Shown here: positions 61,004 to 64,000 of the stretch, piece by piece | How positions within the stretch are numbered: position 1 is the stretch's first letter | How the letters are laid out: the number at the start of each line of letters is the position of its first letter | Origin: Tropicimonas sp. IMCC34043 | Lineage (GTDB): Bacteria > Pseudomonadota > Alphaproteobacteria > Rhodobacterales > Rhodobacteraceae | Assembly (NCBI RefSeq): GCF_003390845.1 | Contig: NZ_QMEK01000003.1 | Location: 124,001-188,000, forward strand | Length of the DNA stretch: 64,000 nucleotides | Direction of reading: 5' to 3' | Program-made: the position numbers and the translations under genes | The notes under the pieces: generated by a model | What the model was told of the DNA's origin: nothing | Database searches by the model: none | What the model saw: only the letters and a program-made list of their open reading frames with translations

Positions 61004-61179
61004 GCTAGGCTAGGCAGGGCCAGGACGGTGCGGGGCGGCGCTGGCGGTCGGACTGTCAATGCCGCCGCCCCGCCGCAGGAATTCGCGGCTATCCCCGACC
61101 AGGGCACTTCTATTGCAATACCTTCGTGGTCGCGCTCTAGTGTGTCCTGCGAACAGGAAATCAAAAATCGGGGACCCCC

Positions 61180-61530
61180 ATGCGAATGGCATTTCTGCTG
61201 GTTGCGATCTGCGGAGCCTTGGCCTGCGGCATCGTGCTCTGGGCCTATTTCACGCCGATGACGGGCATCACCGGCACCGCGGGCGCGGCACTTGCGGCCT
61301 TTGGCGGCGGCATGGTCGCGCTTGGCGCTCTGCTGAAGGCCGCGGCCCCGGGGCCCGGCGGCTTTGCGGCATTGCTGAGCGTGCTGCTGTTTCTCGGCAT
61401 TCTCGGCACCGGTGCGGCGGCCTATTTCCTGATGCAGTTCGTGGCACTGGGGTTGATGGGGGTGGCCCTGCTTGCCTGGGTCGCCGGCGTCTCGCGCGTT
61501 GCCAGACTGGACCGCGGGGCTATCGCATGA
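61180..61530 (+). CDS. small membrane subunit of the PQQ dehydrogenase
   Basis: A 116-residue protein made almost entirely of four hydrophobic helices (about 3-23, 35-53, 63-83 and 88-106). Its stop overlaps the start of the PQQ enzyme gene (ATGA), so the two are co-translated. Membrane glucose dehydrogenases have a 4-5 helix N-terminal membrane domain fused to the PQQ barrel. This looks like the same part as a separate polypeptide, serving as membrane anchor and ubiquinone contact; that role is inferred. Confidence 0.72.
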   Translation: MRMAFLLVAICGALACGIVLWAYFTPMTGITGTAGAALAAFGGGMVALGALLKAAAPGPGGFAALLSVLLFLGILGTGAAAYFLMQFVALGLMGVALLAWVAGVSRVARLDRGAIA

Positions 61531-63404
61531 TCCGCCGCCATGCCCGAATGCTCGCGCTCGCCGCGTTGCTGCCTGTCGCCGCAACGGCCGAGGATGCCGT
61601 CTGGGACACGTTCAACGGAACGCTTGCCGCAACCAAATACTCGCCCGTCACCAGTTTCACGCCCCAGTCCGTCGGCAAGCTGAAACAGGCATGGTCGATC
61701 CATACCGGCGATCTGGCCGATGGTAGCGGCACCCTGCCCGAGACGATCTGGTCGGCGACGCCGATCTATGCCAACGGGCTGATCTATGTCGGAACGCCGT
61801 TCTACCGGATCCTCGCGCTCAACCCCGCGACGGGCGAGCAGGTCTGGAGCTTTGACACCCAGACCGAACTTGCCCCGCTGACCCAGCCGGGGCTGAAGAA
61901 CCGCGGCGTCGCCTATTGGGACAGCGGCGAGACCGGCACCTGCGGCAAGCGTATCTTCATGGGAACGATGGACGCCCATCTGTTTGCCGTGGACGCGGAT
62001 ACCGGCACGCCCTGCGCGGATTTTGCCGATGGCGGGTCGCTGAACGTCAACCAGTGGAACACGGTCAACGACGTCTTCCCGTTCTCGCTGCTGCAGCCAC
62101 CGACAATCCATGACGACACGCTGTTTCTTGGCTGGGCCGGCATGGACTGGGCGTTCTCCGAGGCGCCGCCGGGCAATGTACTGGCCATCGACGCGCGGAC
62201 CGGCGCGTTGAAATGGGAGGCAAGCTTCATCCCCGAGGAGATCCGGCCAAAGACCGGAACCGCCAATGTCTGGGCCTCGATGTCGGTCGATACCGAACGC
62301 GACCTGCTGTTCGTGCCGGTCAGTTCGCCGAGCCCGAATTTCTGGGGCGGAAACCGGCTCGACCCGATCCCGATGGCAACTTCGGTGACGGCGCTCGATA
62401 CCAACACCGGCAATGTGGTCTGGAGCTACCAACTCGTCCGTCACGACATATGGGATTATGACACCAACGCCGCACCGACCCTGATCGACATCGAAAAGGA
62501 CGGGCAGACCATCCCGGCGCTGATCCAGACCACCAAGCAGGGAATGCTCTATGTGCTGAACCGCGAGACCGGCGAGCCGATCTTCCCGGTCGAGGAGCGG
62601 GCCGTTGCCGCCTCGGATGCAGAGGGCGAAAAGGCCGCCGCGACGCAGCCGTTCGACACCTGGCTTGAACCGACCAACGATGCCGACGCGATGCCGCCGG
62701 TGTTCTGGCTGGCCGATCTGGTCTCGCTCGGACAATGCAGCCGCGATCGCGAGACCTATCGCTACGAGGGGCTTTACACCCCGCCCAGCGAGACCGGGAC
62801 GCTGGCCTATCCTTCGACTGCCGGCGGGATGCAATGGGGCGGCGGCGGCTATGACCCGGTCAACCAGAAGTTCTATGTCAATTCCTCGGTGGCGGTGCAG
62901 CTGTACAAGCTGATCCCGCGCGCGGAATATCAGGACAAGGGCAGCGGGGCCGAGCAGGGCTATTATCCGCAGAAGGATGCGCCCTATGGCCTGCTGCTGG
63001 AAAACTGGCTCAACTGGGCCGGGATGCCCTGCTGGTCGCCGCCCTACGGGTATCTGTCGGCCTATGATCTGAGGACCGGCAAGCTCGACTGGCGCGAGCC
63101 TTTCGGGCGGGTCCAGCAATGGGGCTTTTACATGCCGCCTTCCTGGGGATCGCCCACGATCGGCGGGCCGGCGGTGACGGCCGGCGGCGTGATCTTCATC
63201 GGGGCGTCGATGGATTCGCGGGTGCGCGCCATCGACGCCGCGACGGGAAAAGAGCTCTGGTCCGATCTGGTGCAGGCGCCCGCAGTTGCGACGCCCGCGG
63301 TCTTTACCCACGAGGGCCGGGACTATGTGGTCTTTGTCGCTGGCGGCAACCCAATCCTGAAGCCGGAGGTGGGCGACCAGGTGGTTGCCTATACCCTGCC
63401 ATAG
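61527..63404 (+). CDS. PQQ-dependent dehydrogenase (membrane glucose-dehydrogenase-like catalytic subunit)
   Basis: A 625-residue periplasmic quinoprotein with a signal peptide (MIRRHARMLALAALLPVAAT, cleavage near ATA-ED). Repeated tryptophan-docking blades appear, for example GLIYVGTPFYRILALNPATGEQVWSFD, NVLAIDARTGALKWE and RVRAIDAATGKELWSD. YSPVTSFTPQSVGKLKQAWSIHTGDL resembles glucose/quinate dehydrogenases rather than methanol dehydrogenases, and there is no cytochrome c domain. It would oxidise a sugar, polyol or aromatic alcohol and feed electrons to ubiquinone. PQQ biosynthesis genes are not in the window. Confidence 0.85.
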   Translation: MIRRHARMLALAALLPVAATAEDAVWDTFNGTLAATKYSPVTSFTPQSVGKLKQAWSIHTGDLADGSGTLPETIWSATPIYANGLIYVGTPFYRILALNPATGEQVWSFDTQTELAPLTQPGLKNRGVAYWDSGETGTCGKRIFMGTMDAHLFAVDADTGTPCADFADGGSLNVNQWNTVNDVFPFSLLQPPTIHDDTLFLGWAGMDWAFSEAPPGNVLAIDARTGALKWEASFIPEEIRPKTGTANVWASMSVDTERDLLFVPVSSPSPNFWGGNRLDPIPMATSVTALDTNTGNVVWSYQLVRHDIWDYDTNAAPTLIDIEKDGQTIPALIQTTKQGMLYVLNRETGEPIFPVEERAVAASDAEGEKAAATQPFDTWLEPTNDADAMPPVFWLADLVSLGQCSRDRETYRYEGLYTPPSETGTLAYPSTAGGMQWGGGGYDPVNQKFYVNSSVAVQLYKLIPRAEYQDKGSGAEQGYYPQKDAPYGLLLENWLNWAGMPCWSPPYGYLSAYDLRTGKLDWREPFGRVQQWGFYMPPSWGSPTIGGPAVTAGGVIFIGASMDSRVRAIDAATGKELWSDLVQAPAVATPAVFTHEGRDYVVFVAGGNPILKPEVGDQVVAYTLP

Positions 63405-63462
63405 AAGTCCTGCGGCGCCCTTCGGGGTGCCGCATCGCCTGCGGGCATCGCCGCGGCGCAGG

Positions 63463-64000
63463 CTATCGCATCGCGCCCAGCCGGGTCAGCAGCCGCGCCC
63501 AGGCGATCAGCCCGGTGCGGAAGCTCGATAGCCGGAAGAACTCGTTCGGCGCGTGGTAGTCCTCGTCCGCCGTGGAAAACGAAAAGAACACCGTACCCGC
63601 GCCCAGATGCCGGGCAAAGATCGCCCCGATGGGGATCGTCGCCCCCATGGCAACGCGCAACGGGCGCTGGCCCAGCAGCTCCTCCAGCACGTCTTCGGCA
63701 AGCGACAGGCCCGGTTGGTCGGGGTCGAGCGCGAAAGCGGCGGATCCCGGGCCATGGCGGGCGATCGACAATTGGTAGCCAGTGGGCAGGTGCCCCCGCA
63801 GGTGCGCCTCGATTGCATCGACCACCGCATCCGGATCCTGCCCGGCGACCAGCCGGCAGGTGATCTTGGCCGTGGCATCGGATGGAATGACGGTCTTGGT
63901 GCCGCTGCCGGCATAGCCGCCTGAAATGCCGTTGAACTCCAGCGTCGGGACCAGCCATTGCCGGGTCAGCAGGTCTGTCCCGGCTGGCAGCGGGTCGGGG
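63463..64000 (-). CDS. M20 family metallopeptidase (3' part only; 5' end outside window)
   Basis: The visible 178 residues are the C-terminal part of an M20/ArgE/DapE-type peptidase. They include the dimerisation-lid region (LEFNGISGGYAGSGTKTVIPSDATAKITCRLV) and the second catalytic block VAMGATIPIGAIFARHLGAGTVFFSFSTADEDYHAPNEFF with the metal-binding glutamate/histidine segment. A dipeptidase, acylase or deacetylase role cannot be chosen between. The frame is open to the window end. It is convergent with the PQQ enzyme gene. Confidence 0.85.
   Translation of the reverse strand, partial: PDPLPAGTDLLTRQWLVPTLEFNGISGGYAGSGTKTVIPSDATAKITCRLVAGQDPDAVVDAIEAHLRGHLPTGYQLSIARHGPGSAAFALDPDQPGLSLAEDVLEELLGQRPLRVAMGATIPIGAIFARHLGAGTVFFSFSTADEDYHAPNEFFRLSSFRTGLIAWARLLTRLGAMR

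Noticed and set aside
60999-61014. GGCTA tandem repeat as a regulatory or CRISPR-like array
   Set aside because: Only three five-base units without spacers; simple sequence slippage explains it.
61111-61120. TATTGCAATA palindrome before the PQQ genes as an operator
   Set aside because: It is a ten-base perfect palindrome but short and isolated, 60 bases from the start, with no second element; a chance match is likely.

Overview
The window is high-GC chromosomal DNA of an alphaproteobacterium, most likely a Rhodobacterales (Rhodobacteraceae/Paracoccaceae) relative. Support for this: the core gene order xth, thioredoxin/YbbN, LON-domain protein, Trm112-like protein, ubiH, dapC, ftsK, lolA; a PcaQ-type (not PcaR/PcaU) regulator of protocatechuate genes; several TRAP transporters; and PreT/PreA. 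I cannot name a genus from sequence alone.

Layout. 1-1.5 kb: the tail of an unknown gene, a tRNA-Ser(GCU) and a truncated IS3-type transposase fragment. 1.5-2.2 kb: a HAD phosphatase. 2.4-21.7 kb: an aromatic-acid catabolic block, all on the minus strand except pcaQ. The promoter-distal half (2.4-11.8 kb) has a MarR regulator, a TRAP transporter, and a CoA-dependent hydroxycinnamate module (SDR, enoyl-CoA hydratase, feruloyl/coumaroyl-CoA synthetase, amidohydrolase, DmdC-like acyl-CoA dehydrogenase). The other half (12-20.7 kb) is pobA-pcaD-pcaC-pcaH-pcaG-BKACE-pcaB followed by a second TRAP transporter, divergent from pcaQ. Together they could take p-coumarate to 4-hydroxybenzoate, protocatechuate and 3-oxoadipate. 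A DUF849/BKACE gene sits where pcaIJ/pcaF would be expected, which suggests an alternative last step (3-oxoadipate + acetyl-CoA to succinyl-CoA + acetoacetate).

21.8-24.5 kb: the dihydropyrimidine dehydrogenase pair preT-preA, preceded by a near-perfect RutR-type operator. 24.7-29.5 kb: TPR sulfotransferase, PLP-homeostasis protein, ribA with a small L,D-transpeptidase, and an OmpR-type response regulator with a strong terminator. 29.5-42.7 kb: metallophosphatase and housekeeping genes (xth, ftsK, lolA, hspQ). 42.9-48 kb: an orphan anti-sigma/STAS pair, thiolase, fRMsr, RluA-type synthase, a fatty-acid desaturase and an Lrp regulator. 48-49.7 kb: a secreted caspase-fold protein with peptidoglycan-binding domains that lacks the catalytic cysteine.

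49.8-59.2 kb: a minus-strand operon with a complete branched-chain-amino-acid-type (Liv) ABC transporter bracketed by two different acyl-CoA ligases, plus a VOC protein and a small membrane protein. A perfect 18-bp palindrome upstream looks like a TetR-type operator. 59.4-64 kb: a DUF1636 protein, a lipoprotein L,D-transpeptidase with a possible coupled leader ORF, a split PQQ dehydrogenase (separate membrane subunit plus periplasmic quinoprotein), and the 3' part of an M20 peptidase. No CRISPR array, rRNA, origin or intact mobile element was seen.
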